DNA of 64,000 bases, from the NCBI RefSeq assembly GCF_050789285.1, contig NZ_JBOUVX010000002.1, positions 62,001 to 126,000 of the forward strand. The letters run 5' to 3'. How positions within the stretch are numbered: the stretch's first letter is position 1; each line of letters opens with the position of its first letter. A program made the translations under genes and the position numbers. The notes below the pieces were generated by a model. It was given only the letters and a program-made list of their open reading frames with translations, was not told the DNA's origin and ran no database searches. Positions 1 through 7,444 of the stretch are shown one piece after another. This DNA is from CAVPWP01 sp050789285 (GTDB lineage Bacteria; Pseudomonadota; Alphaproteobacteria; Rhodobacterales; Rhodobacteraceae).

Positions 1-747
1 GCCGATCTCGACCCCCTTGACCGCGTTGATCGACATCATCGCCGCGGCCAGATCGGTGTCGAGCTTGCCATAGACCGGCGCGCCAAGACCTGGCGGGAAG
101 CCTGTGCAGGCCACCTCGATCACCGCGCCGACCGAGTTGCCCGATTTGCGCAGATCGTCCAGATACTCGGCCCAGTCAGCCGCCGCGACGGGGTCGGGCG
201 TCCAGAAGGGATTGCGGTCGATCTCGTCACGATCAAAGCGCGCGCGGTCGATCGCCCGTGGACCCATCTGCACCATGTAGCCGGTGATCGACGCCGCCGG
301 CAGCAATCGTGCCAGCGCCGCCCGCGCCACGCCGCCCGCGGCCACCCGCGCCGCCGTTTCACGCGCGCTCGACCGGCCACCGCCGCGATAGTCGCGGATG
401 CCGTACTTCTGCCAGTAGGTGATGTCGGCGTGGCCCGGACGGAACGCCTCGGCGATCTCGCCGTAGTCTTTCGACCGCTGATCGGTGTTGCGGATCATCA
501 GCTGGATCGGCGTTCCGGTGGTCCGCCCCTCGAAGACACCCGACAGGATCTCGACTTCGTCAGCCTCGCGGCGCTGGGTCGTATAGCGCGATTGCCCGGG
601 CTTGCGCCGGTCAAGCCAGACCTGGATGTCGGCCTCGGCCAGCGGCACGCCCGGGGGGCAACCGTCGACGGTCGCGCCCAGCGCCGGCCCGTGGCTTTCG
701 CCCCAGGTCGTCACGCGGAAGAGATGTCCGAATGTGTTCAGGCTCAT
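1..747 (-). CDS. aroC: Chorismate synthase, N-terminal part (runs off the left edge)
   Basis: Catalyses the last step of the shikimate pathway, 5-enolpyruvylshikimate-3-phosphate to chorismate, using reduced FMN. The 249 visible codons begin MSLNTFGHLFRVTTWGESHG. They contain the family hallmarks GRTTGTP, RPGHADITYWQKYG and RGGGRSSARET, the last two being FMN- and substrate-binding regions. The ATG at 747 fits the usual N-terminus exactly. The frame is open to base 1, so roughly the last third of a ~360-residue protein lies outside the window. The upstream neighbour is divergent, so aroC has its own promoter in 748-961. The identification is secure. Confidence 0.97.
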   Translation of the reverse strand, partial: MSLNTFGHLFRVTTWGESHGPALGATVDGCPPGVPLAEADIQVWLDRRKPGQSRYTTQRREADEVEILSGVFEGRTTGTPIQLMIRNTDQRSKDYGEIAEAFRPGHADITYWQKYGIRDYRGGGRSSARETAARVAAGGVARAALARLLPAASITGYMVQMGPRAIDRARFDRDEIDRNPFWTPDPVAAADWAEYLDDLRKSGNSVGAVIEVACTGFPPGLGAPVYGKLDTDLAAAMMSINAVKGVEIG

Positions 748-822
748 GCGGCGACGCCTACCCCCAAACCGTCCCCGCCTCAAGAAGCGGAACGCAAGGC
801 GCCTCCATCGACCCGGAAATAT

Positions 823-875
823 CCCGGGGGCGTCGCCGAAAGGCGACGGGGGCAGAGCCCCCGCACCTCTTTTTT
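823..875. terminator. Double hairpin with T-run between aroC and the divergent gene
   Basis: Two adjacent perfect hairpins: CGTCGCC-GAAA-GGCGACG (831-848) and GGGGGC-AGA-GCCCCC (848-862). A run of six T follows at 870-875 on the + strand. This has the shape of an intrinsic terminator, but no rightward gene precedes it, and it lies in the divergent aroC promoter region. Read on the - strand it ends in CCCCCGGGATATTT, similar to the end-of-gene elements near 59.6 kb. It may be a dispersed hairpin element rather than a working terminator. Confidence 0.4.
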
Positions 876-961
876 CTGGCCCGATGTAGGAATCCGCCCC
901 CCGCAGGACGTCTTCTGGGTATCGGCGTCAATCGGGGCGTCGGCCAGATGGAGACAGACCA

Positions 962-1546
962 ATGAAAATCCTTCTTTGCGCCCTCGCGGTTTCGACCGCC
1001 GCGTGCGCCGCCCTGCCGGCGCTGTCCGACGCCTCTGGCGCCGCGACGCTTCGGACGCTTCACGGAACCTATGTCAGCCCCGCCGTCGAAGAGTGGTACG
1101 GTGGCTACGGCACGCGAGAGTTCGTCTTCGCCGACGGGCAATGGAGCCTCATCTTCACCCATGCTCTCGATCCCGCGATGACGATGCGCACGTTCCAGTT
1201 CCGCACCGGCGGCGCCTATCGCGTCGGCGCGGCCTCGCAGATCGTCGAAGGGGCCTACGACACGGTTTTCGACGAGGATTGGAAACATGTCACCCTGCTC
1301 ACCGACGTGCCCGAGATCATCGCCGGGATGGGCATGGCGGACTGCGGACTGACCGTGAACCTCGAAACCGACATCTCCGCCAGCGGCTGCGCCGCATGGG
1401 CCCCGGTCGCGGTCTGTGGCGAGGATCACGATCTGATCGCTCTGTCCGACGAAGGGCTTCACTTCGGCCAGCGTCCCGCCGACAACGACATGTGCACAGC
1501 CGACAAGCGGCCCACCGCCCTTCTTCCCGCCGTCGTGGCGCGCTGA
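962..1546 (+). CDS. Small secreted protein, function unknown
   Basis: 194 residues with an N-terminal signal peptide (hydrophobic residues 3-18; Cys and Ala around 15-22 suggest processing near there). The mature part holds four cysteines in its C-terminal half (GMADCGL, ASGCAAW, AVCGED, DMCTAD), which could form two disulfides in the periplasm. Aromatic and acidic patches (GTYVSPAVEEWYGGYGTREF) give a lipocalin-like or beta-rich look, but I do not recognise the family. The ATG is preceded by GGAGA at a suitable distance. The next gene starts 18 bases after its stop and has a similar leader, so the two may be co-transcribed. Confidence 0.75.
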   Translation: MKILLCALAVSTAACAALPALSDASGAATLRTLHGTYVSPAVEEWYGGYGTREFVFADGQWSLIFTHALDPAMTMRTFQFRTGGAYRVGAASQIVEGAYDTVFDEDWKHVTLLTDVPEIIAGMGMADCGLTVNLETDISASGCAAWAPVAVCGEDHDLIALSDEGLHFGQRPADNDMCTADKRPTALLPAVVAR

Positions 1547-1564
1547 CGATCAGAGGACAGACCG

Positions 1565-1912
1565 ATGAAATACATGATGCTGCATTACACCCTGCCGGGC
1601 GACGGCTCGGCCCCGGCGCCCGAATCCATGGATGTTTCCGTCTGGGCCGCCTACACGCAGGCGCTGATCGCGTCGGGTATCTTCGTCTCGGGCGACGCGC
1701 TTCTGCCACCGCATACCGCCTCGACCCTGCGGATCAGCGACGGCGTGCGGGATATCCAGGATGGCCCCTATGCCGCCAGCAAGGAGCATCTTGGCGGCTA
1801 CTACATCGTCGACGTGCCAGACCTCGACACCGCGCTTGACTGGGCGGCGCGAAACCCGGCGGCCGTCTTCGGCGCCGTCGAGGTGCGACCCGTCCTGACC
1901 CTTGGCGAATGA
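1565..1912 (+). CDS. YciI/DGPF-like protein paired with an ECF sigma factor
   Basis: 115-residue single-domain protein of the YCII-related (DGPF) superfamily. It starts MKYMMLHY and contains the conserved stretch DGVRDIQDGPYAASKEHLGG followed by YYIVDVPDLDTALDWAARNP. Proteins of this kind are habitually encoded directly before ECF42-type sigma factors and are thought to act with them; the biochemical role is not established. Its TGA overlaps the ATG of the sigma gene in ATGA (1909-1912), implying translational coupling. AGAGGACAG upstream supplies the ribosome binding site. Confidence 0.88.
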   Translation: MKYMMLHYTLPGDGSAPAPESMDVSVWAAYTQALIASGIFVSGDALLPPHTASTLRISDGVRDIQDGPYAASKEHLGGYYIVDVPDLDTALDWAARNPAAVFGAVEVRPVLTLGE

Positions 1913-2961
1913 CCGGACCGGCCTCTGCCGAGATCGAAAAGGTGGCGCGCCTGTCCTACGGCAGGCTCGTCGCCACCCTGGCCGCCCGCACCGGCAGCGT
2001 CGATGCGGCGGCCGACCTTCTGTCCGACTCGCTTCTGCGCGCGCTTGAAACCTGGCCCGAACGCGGCATCCCCGACCGGCCCGAGGCCTGGCTGATCGCC
2101 ACGGCGCGCAACCGCGCCACCGACGCGGTCCGGCACGCAAGGGTGGCGCGGGCTGCCGAGGCCCATCTTGTCCTTCTGGAAGAGGAACGCACCGAGATGG
2201 CCGAGGCCGTCACCCCCGACCAGACGCTGAACCTGATGTTCGTCTGCGCCCATCCCGCGATCGACGCCCGGATGCGCACGCCGCTGATGCTGCAACTGGT
2301 GCTCGGGCTTGACGCGGGCCGCATGGCCCAGGCCTTTCTTGTCCCGCCCGGGACGCTGGGCCAGCGGCTGACCCGGGCCCGGGCCAAGATCGAGGGGGCG
2401 CGCATCGGCTTTGCCCTGCCCGAACCTCAGGACATGGCGCCGCGCCTCGGGCATGTCCTCGACGCGGTCTATGCCGCCTACACCGTCGGCGCCGACGGCC
2501 TTGCAACCGGCGACGTGAAGTCGACCTCGCTTGCGCAGGAGGCGCTGTGGCTCGCCAGTCTCCTTGCGGCCCGGATGCCGGATCAGCCCGAGGCGCAGGC
2601 GCTTTTCGCGCTCATGCTTTATTCCGAAGCCCGCAGACCGGCGCGCCGGGGCGCCGAAGGGGCCTACGTCGCGCTCGAGGACCAGAACCCGGCCCTGTGG
2701 GACGCCGCGATGATCGCCGAGGCCGACGCCGTCATGCGGCGCGCCACGGCGAACCCCACATTGGGCCGCTATCAGATCGAGGCGGCGATCGAGGCCGTCC
2801 ATTCCGACCGCCGCCGCACCGGCTGCACCGACTGGCCGGCGATCGCCGGCCTCTATCGTGGCCTTCAGGCGCTTCATCCCACGATCGGCGCGCTGACAGG
2901 CCTTGCCGCCGCGCTGGGTGAAACCGAAGGCGCGCGGGCGGGGTTGGCGGTCCTTGACTAG
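1909..2961 (+). CDS. ECF42-type RNA polymerase sigma factor, cut short by an in-frame TAG
   Basis: 350 codons to the first stop. The N-terminal ~170 residues carry sigma-2 and sigma-4 regions (GSVDAAADLLSDSLLRALETW; RPEAWLIATARNRATDAVRH; QRLTRARAKIE). After this comes the long C-terminal DUF6596/TPR-like extension of the ECF42 group (VYAAYTVGADG, LALMLYSEARRPARRG). The TAG at 2959-2961 falls inside the conserved C-terminus. The same frame continues for 59 codons with YQPWWAVRAHLL and AYDRAIALSDDATVRAFL, which are typical ECF42 endings, to a TGA at 3139-3141. The ancestral gene is therefore 1909-3141 (410 aa). The product is truncated unless the stop is read through or is a sequencing error. 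The start overlaps the YciI-like gene. Confidence 0.9.
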   Translation: MTGPASAEIEKVARLSYGRLVATLAARTGSVDAAADLLSDSLLRALETWPERGIPDRPEAWLIATARNRATDAVRHARVARAAEAHLVLLEEERTEMAEAVTPDQTLNLMFVCAHPAIDARMRTPLMLQLVLGLDAGRMAQAFLVPPGTLGQRLTRARAKIEGARIGFALPEPQDMAPRLGHVLDAVYAAYTVGADGLATGDVKSTSLAQEALWLASLLAARMPDQPEAQALFALMLYSEARRPARRGAEGAYVALEDQNPALWDAAMIAEADAVMRRATANPTLGRYQIEAAIEAVHSDRRRTGCTDWPAIAGLYRGLQALHPTIGALTGLAAALGETEGARAGLAVLD

Positions 2962-3141
2962 GCCGACCTGGCCAGACGGGCCACCTACCAGCCGTGGTGG
3001 GCGGTCCGCGCCCATCTTCTTGCCGCCGCGGGCGAGCTTTCCGACGCGGCCGGCGCCTATGACCGGGCGATCGCGCTGTCCGACGATGCCACGGTCCGCG
3101 CCTTCCTTGCGCGACGCAAGGGCGCCCTTCCCCGATCATGA
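2962..3141 (+). pseudogene. Detached C-terminal end of the ECF42 sigma gene
   Basis: These 59 codons plus TGA are in the same frame as the upstream sigma gene and encode its conserved C-terminal helices, with YQPWWAVRAH and RAIALSDDATVRAFLARRK visible. They are separated from it only by a single TAG codon. No start codon or ribosome binding site precedes them. The frame has not decayed (no further stop or frameshift), so the interruption is recent, or an error. Confidence 0.75.
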
Positions 3142-3177
3142 GGGCCTTGCGCCCGGCCGCCGGAGGACTATGTTCGG

Positions 3178-3270
3178 CCCTACCTCGGGGTGCCCTGCAA
3201 CAGGGCTGAGATGCGCGGCATGCGCGAACCCGTCGAACCTGAACCGGCTAATACCGGCGGAGGGAAGGTC
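3178..3270 (+). promoter_or_regulatory. TPP (THI-box) riboswitch
   Basis: All conserved blocks of the thiamine pyrophosphate aptamer are present in order: CTCGGGGTGCC, GGGCTGAGATG, ACCCGTCGAACCTGA, CCGGCTAATACCGGCG and GGAGGGAAGG. The P4 stem CCGG-CTAATA-CCGG is visible. It lies 48 bases before thiB, so the thiamine uptake operon should be repressed when TPP is plentiful. Its promoter must lie within or just before the end of the sigma gene. Confidence 0.97.
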
Positions 3271-3277
3271 AGAGCGT

Positions 3278-3313
3278 TCCTCTACCCGAACCCCGCCCGG
3301 CATGCGTAGAGGA
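3278..3313 (+). promoter_or_regulatory. Hairpin that hides the thiB ribosome binding site
   Basis: TCCTCTAC (3278-3285) is perfectly complementary to GTAGAGGA (3306-3313), and the latter contains the thiB Shine-Dalgarno GAGG. No T-run follows, so this looks like a translational expression platform: the ligand-bound riboswitch would leave this stem intact and block initiation. The pairing is read directly; the mechanism is inferred. Confidence 0.7.
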
Positions 3314-3317
3314 TGAC

Positions 3318-4313
3318 ATGAAGACCACCCTGACCATGACGGCGCTTCTGTGTGCAACGGCCCTTGCGGCGCAGGCACAGGACAGACCCGTCCTTACCGT
3401 CTATACCTATGACAGTTTCATCTCGGACTGGGGCCCCGGCCCCGCAGTAGAGGCGGCCTTCGAGGAAACCTGCGACTGCGACGTGCAGTTCGTCGGCGCG
3501 GGCGATGGCGCGGCGCTTCTGGCGCGGCTTCAACTGGAAGGCGCCAGGAGCGACGCCGACGTGGTGCTTGGCCTTGACACCAACCTCACCCGCCGCGCGG
3601 CAGAAACCGGGCTTTTCGCCCCCCATGGCCGCACCGGCCTTGCATTCGATCTGCCGGTGGCCTGGGACGACCCGCTGTTCCTGCCCTTCGACTGGGGCTA
3701 CTTCGCCTTCGTCCATGACACGACGCGCCTGCCGGAACCGCCCACCAGCCTTCGCGCCCTTGCCGACAGCGATGTCTCGATCCTGATCCAGGACCCGCGA
3801 TCCTCGACCCCCGGCCTGGGACTTCTGATGTGGGTGAAGGCGGCCTTCGGGGACGAGGCCCCCGCGCTTTGGGAGGCGTTGTCCGACAACATCGTCACGG
3901 TCACGCCCGGCTGGTCCGAGGCCTATGGCCTGTTCCTTGAAGGCGAGGCCGACATGGTGTTGTCCTACACGACCTCGCCCGCCTACCACCTTATTGCCGA
4001 GGGCGACGCGACCAAGGCCGCGGCGCCCTTCGAGGAAGGCCATTACATGCAGGTCGAGGTCGCGGGCCTCCTGGCCTCGTCCGACCAGCCGGCGCTCGCG
4101 CAGCGATTTCTCGACTTCATGCTGACGGACGCGTTCCAGTCGGTCATCCCGACGACGAACTGGATGTATCCCGCGGTAACGCCGAACGCGGGCCTGCCTG
4201 ACGGCTTCGAGACGCTGATCACCCCTGAAACAGCGCTTCTGATGTCGCCCGACGAGGCCGAGAAGATGCGCGATGGCGCGCTGGACGAATGGCGCGCCGC
4301 GCTGAGCCGCTAG
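3318..4313 (+). CDS. thiB: Thiamine ABC transporter, periplasmic binding protein
   Basis: 331 residues. A Sec signal peptide (residues 1-20, ending AAQAQ) is followed by PVLTVYTYDSF and DVQFVGAGDGAALLARL, typical of ThiB-type iron/thiamine-family binding proteins. It captures thiamine, thiamine phosphate or TPP in the periplasm and delivers it to ThiP. Its length matches the family (~330). Placement directly behind a TPP riboswitch and ahead of thiP and thiQ makes the substrate assignment strong. The 3' end overlaps thiP by 25 bases. Confidence 0.95.
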   Translation: MKTTLTMTALLCATALAAQAQDRPVLTVYTYDSFISDWGPGPAVEAAFEETCDCDVQFVGAGDGAALLARLQLEGARSDADVVLGLDTNLTRRAAETGLFAPHGRTGLAFDLPVAWDDPLFLPFDWGYFAFVHDTTRLPEPPTSLRALADSDVSILIQDPRSSTPGLGLLMWVKAAFGDEAPALWEALSDNIVTVTPGWSEAYGLFLEGEADMVLSYTTSPAYHLIAEGDATKAAAPFEEGHYMQVEVAGLLASSDQPALAQRFLDFMLTDAFQSVIPTTNWMYPAVTPNAGLPDGFETLITPETALLMSPDEAEKMRDGALDEWRAALSR

Positions 4314-5857
4314 CGGTCGCGGCGGGGGCCGGGGCTGCCGCGCTTGTCGCGGCCTTCGTCGCCGGCCCCCTGATCGCGGTCTTCCTGCGGGCCGAAACGC
4401 CTGCCGTCCTCGGCCCCGCCGACTGGGCGGCGGTGCGCTTCACGGTGGTGCAGGCCTTGGTGTCCGCGGCCCTCAGCGTGGCGCTTGCCATTCCCGTGGC
4501 GCGGGCGCTTGCGCGGCGCGACTTTCCCGGGCGGCGGCTTCTCGTCACCCTTCTTGGGGCGCCCTTCATCCTTCCCGTGATTGTCGCGGTCCTTGGGCTT
4601 GTGGCCGTCTTCGGACAGAACGGGCTGGTCAGCCGGGCGCTCGGGGCTGCGGGGTTCGCGCCGTTGTCGATCTACGGCGCACATGGGGTCATCCTGGCCC
4701 ATGTTTTCTTCAACCTGCCGCTTGCCACGCGATTCCTTCTGCAGGGCTGGCAATCCGTTCCCGCCGAACGCTTCCGGCTTGCCGCCTCGCTCGGGATGAG
4801 CGCGTCCGACATCGCACGCACCATCGAACGGCCGATGCTGCGCGCGGTGGCCCCCGGCGCGGCGATGGTGATCTTTCTCGTCTGCCTGACCAGCTTCGCC
4901 GTCGCCCTTGTCCTTGGCGGCGGCCCCCGGGCCACGACGGTCGAACTGGCGATCTATCAGGCGTTCCGCTTCGACTTCGATCTGGGCAAGGCGGCGCTCC
5001 TGGCGCTGGTTCAGATCGTCCTTACCCTGGCGGCCACGGCCCTGGCCTGGCGGCTTACGACGCCATCGGGCTTCGGCACCGGGCTGGACCGCCCGGTCGC
5101 ACGCTGGGACGCGCAGACCCCGGCCCTTCGCGCCATCGACATCGCCGCGATCAGTCTTGTCACGTTGTTCCTGTTGCTCCCCCTGGGCGCCGTGGCCGCG
5201 GCGGGGCTGCCGCGCCTTGCCGAGCTGCCTGCCGGGATCTGGCCGGCGACGCTGCGGTCGATCCTCGTGGCGCTGGCTTCAGCCGCACTGACTTTGGGCC
5301 TTGCCAGCGCCATCGCCGCGGGCGCCGCCAGCCTTGCCCCCCGCGCGCCGGGACGCGCGGGTCTGATCGAGGGCGCAGGCTATCTGACGGTCGCGGCCTC
5401 GTCCCTTGTCATGGGCACGGGGCTGTTCATCCTTCTCTACCCGCTTGCAGATCCGCGCGCGCTGGCCCTTCCAGTGACCGCGCTTGTCAATGCGCTGATG
5501 GCACTGCCCTTCACGCTGCGGGTCCTGATGCCGGCGGTGTCGGAGACGTTGCGCGACTATGGCCGCCTTGCCGACAGCCTTGCCATGCCGCTCCTCGCAC
5601 GGCTGCGCCTGGTCTACCTGCCGCGCCTCTCGCGCCCGATCGGGTTCGGCGCAGGCCTTGCCGCGGCGCTGTCGATGGGCGACCTTGGCGTCATCGTGCT
5701 CTTCGCCGACCCTCAGGCACCGACATTGCCGCTGCAGGTCTACAACCTCATGGGCGCCTACCGCATGGCAGACGCCGCCGCCGCCGCCCTTCTTCTGGTG
5801 ACGATCAGCCTTGCCCTGTTCTGGGTCTTCGACCGCGGGGGCCGGCGGAATGCTTGA
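4289..5857 (+). CDS. thiP: Thiamine ABC transporter permease (fused, two halves)
   Basis: 522-residue inner-membrane permease made of two homologous BPD-type transmembrane halves (about 1-265 and 280-520), about twelve membrane segments in all. Each half has an EAA-type loop that docks onto ThiQ: ERFRLAASLGMSASDIAR in the first, YGRLADSLAMPLLARLRL in the second. The ATG at 4289 lies inside the end of thiB and the stop overlaps the thiQ start, so the three subunits are probably translationally coupled. Length and architecture match ThiP. Confidence 0.95.
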   Translation: MARRAEPLAVAAGAGAAALVAAFVAGPLIAVFLRAETPAVLGPADWAAVRFTVVQALVSAALSVALAIPVARALARRDFPGRRLLVTLLGAPFILPVIVAVLGLVAVFGQNGLVSRALGAAGFAPLSIYGAHGVILAHVFFNLPLATRFLLQGWQSVPAERFRLAASLGMSASDIARTIERPMLRAVAPGAAMVIFLVCLTSFAVALVLGGGPRATTVELAIYQAFRFDFDLGKAALLALVQIVLTLAATALAWRLTTPSGFGTGLDRPVARWDAQTPALRAIDIAAISLVTLFLLLPLGAVAAAGLPRLAELPAGIWPATLRSILVALASAALTLGLASAIAAGAASLAPRAPGRAGLIEGAGYLTVAASSLVMGTGLFILLYPLADPRALALPVTALVNALMALPFTLRVLMPAVSETLRDYGRLADSLAMPLLARLRLVYLPRLSRPIGFGAGLAAALSMGDLGVIVLFADPQAPTLPLQVYNLMGAYRMADAAAAALLLVTISLALFWVFDRGGRRNA

Positions 5858-6545
5858 GCTTCAGCGCCTGCGGTTCACCCGGGGCGACTTCACCCTGACC
5901 GCCGACTGGACGGTCGACGCCGGCCAGCGCGTGGCCATCGTCGGCCCCTCGGGGGCGGGGAAATCCACCCTGCTGTCGCTGATCGCCGGGTTCGACAGCC
6001 CCGACGAGGGCCGCATCCTCTGGCAGGGGCGGGATCTCACACCGCTGGCGCCGGGCGCGCGCCCGGTCTCGACGATCTTTCAGGACCAGAACCTCTTTCC
6101 CCATCTCGACGTGGCCGCGAACGTCGGGCTTGGCGTTTCGCCGGCGCTGCGCCTGACCCAAGGGGATCGCCGCAGGGTCACGGACGCGCTTGCCCGCGTC
6201 GGCCTTACGGGGTTGGAGGCGCGCAAGCCCGGCGATCTGTCGGGGGGCCAGCAGGCCCGCGTGGCGCTGGCGCGCACATTGATCCGCGACCGTCCGCTCA
6301 TGCTTCTGGACGAAGCCTTCTCGGGCCTTGGTCCCGCGCTCAAGGCGCAGATGCTGGACCTTGTTGCGGAGTTGTCGGAAGAGGCGGGCATGACCGTCCT
6401 CATGGTCAGCCACAGCCCGGGCGATGCGCGCCGAATCGCGGACGAAACCATCTTCTTCGAGAACGGCCTTGCCCATCCGCCGCGACCCACACAGGCCCTC
6501 TTCGACAATCCGCCCGAGGCGCTGCGCGCCTATATCGGCACATGA
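5850..6545 (+). CDS. thiQ: Thiamine ABC transporter ATP-binding protein
   Basis: 231-residue ABC ATPase. Walker A is GPSGAGKST, the signature motif LSGGQQARVALAR, Walker B LMLLDEAF, and the switch histidine lies in MVSHSPGDARRIAD. It powers the ThiBPQ importer at the cytoplasmic face. I chose the ATG at 5850, which begins MLELQRLRF like other ThiQ proteins and overlaps the thiP stop by 8 bases. A longer in-frame start at 5811 would add 13 unrelated residues. It is the last gene of the riboswitch-controlled operon. Confidence 0.95.
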   Translation: MLELQRLRFTRGDFTLTADWTVDAGQRVAIVGPSGAGKSTLLSLIAGFDSPDEGRILWQGRDLTPLAPGARPVSTIFQDQNLFPHLDVAANVGLGVSPALRLTQGDRRRVTDALARVGLTGLEARKPGDLSGGQQARVALARTLIRDRPLMLLDEAFSGLGPALKAQMLDLVAELSEEAGMTVLMVSHSPGDARRIADETIFFENGLAHPPRPTQALFDNPPEALRAYIGT

Positions 6546-6548
6546 AAA

Positions 6549-6573
6549 GGGGCGCGCCACACAGGCGCGCCCC
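6549..6573. terminator. Shared terminator between thiQ and petC
   Basis: A perfect 10-bp stem, GGGGCGCGCC-ACACA-GGCGCGCCCC, sits between two convergent operons. On the - strand it is followed by CCTTTTC, on the + strand by GACGTTT. It probably ends both transcripts, better for the pet operon. Confidence 0.8.
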
Positions 6574-6598
6574 GACGTTTGTCACCTGAGGCGGGTGC

Positions 6599-7426
6599 TC
6601 ATTCGGCCGGCTGCGTGCCCTTGGCCGCGCGCTTGACCGGCGCCCAGATGCGCTTGTTGGTCAGGTAAAGCATCACCGCAAGGATCGACAGCATCAGCAC
6701 GCCGGTGAAGCCAGCCTGCTTGCGCGCCATCATCTTCGGTTCGGCTGTCCACATCAGGAAGGCGGAAACGTCCTGCGCGATCGACTCGAGATCCGTGGGC
6801 GCACCATCCTCGAACACGACGTCGTCACCCCAGAGCGGCGGCGCCATCGAGATCCAGCCCCCCGGGAAGGCGGTGTTCTCGTAAAGGATCGTGCCCGCCT
6901 CTTCCTTCTCTTCGCCGGTATAGCCGGCCAGGAGCGAGGCGATGTATTCGGCGCCGCCCATGCCGCGGAACAGCTGGTTCAGGCCGGTACCGTAGGGGCC
7001 GTGGAAGCCAGCCCGCGCCTTGGCCATCAGGCTGAGGTCCGGGGCGTTCGCCAGATTCGACCCTGGAAAGTGGTCGGTCGGGCGCGCCGGACGGAAATCG
7101 CCTTCGCCATCCAGGAGGGTCGGATCCCAGACCTCGTAGAACTCGGCATAGGCCCGGACCTGATCCTCGGGCAGGCTTGGCCCGCCCGGATCGCCCAGCG
7201 TCCGGATCGGCACCTGCTTGAGGCCGTGGCAGGCCGAACAGACTTCGGTGTAGACCTGAAGACCGCGCTGAAGCTGCATCGTGTCGTAGGTTCCGAACGG
7301 CCCTTCGAACGAGAACGAGAAGTCATGCACATGGCCCGTGGTGCCGGCGGCCTGAGCGGCCCCCGAGGACAGCCCAAGGGCCAGCCCAAGTGCGGCGATG
7401 GCGGAAAGTGTCACGCGTTTCAGCAT
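6599..7426 (-). CDS. petC: Cytochrome c1 of the bc1 complex
   Basis: 275 residues. The signal peptide (1-27, ending AAQAAG) exports it to the periplasm. One heme c attaches at C63-S-A-C66-H67, and GGWISMAPPLW provides the expected axial methionine. A single C-terminal membrane anchor (VLMLSILAVMLYLTNKRIW) tethers it. It passes electrons from the Rieske protein to soluble or membrane cytochrome c. It is the last gene of petABC, 18 bases after petB. The length is normal for Rhodobacterales. Confidence 0.97.
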   Translation of the reverse strand: MLKRVTLSAIAALGLALGLSSGAAQAAGTTGHVHDFSFSFEGPFGTYDTMQLQRGLQVYTEVCSACHGLKQVPIRTLGDPGGPSLPEDQVRAYAEFYEVWDPTLLDGEGDFRPARPTDHFPGSNLANAPDLSLMAKARAGFHGPYGTGLNQLFRGMGGAEYIASLLAGYTGEEKEEAGTILYENTAFPGGWISMAPPLWGDDVVFEDGAPTDLESIAQDVSAFLMWTAEPKMMARKQAGFTGVLMLSILAVMLYLTNKRIWAPVKRAAKGTQPAE

Positions 7427-7444
7427 TTTCTCAGCTTTCCTTTC

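Noticed and set aside
823..875. Terminator for a rightward gene
   Set aside because: No rightward gene lies upstream; kept only as a hairpin element with low confidence.
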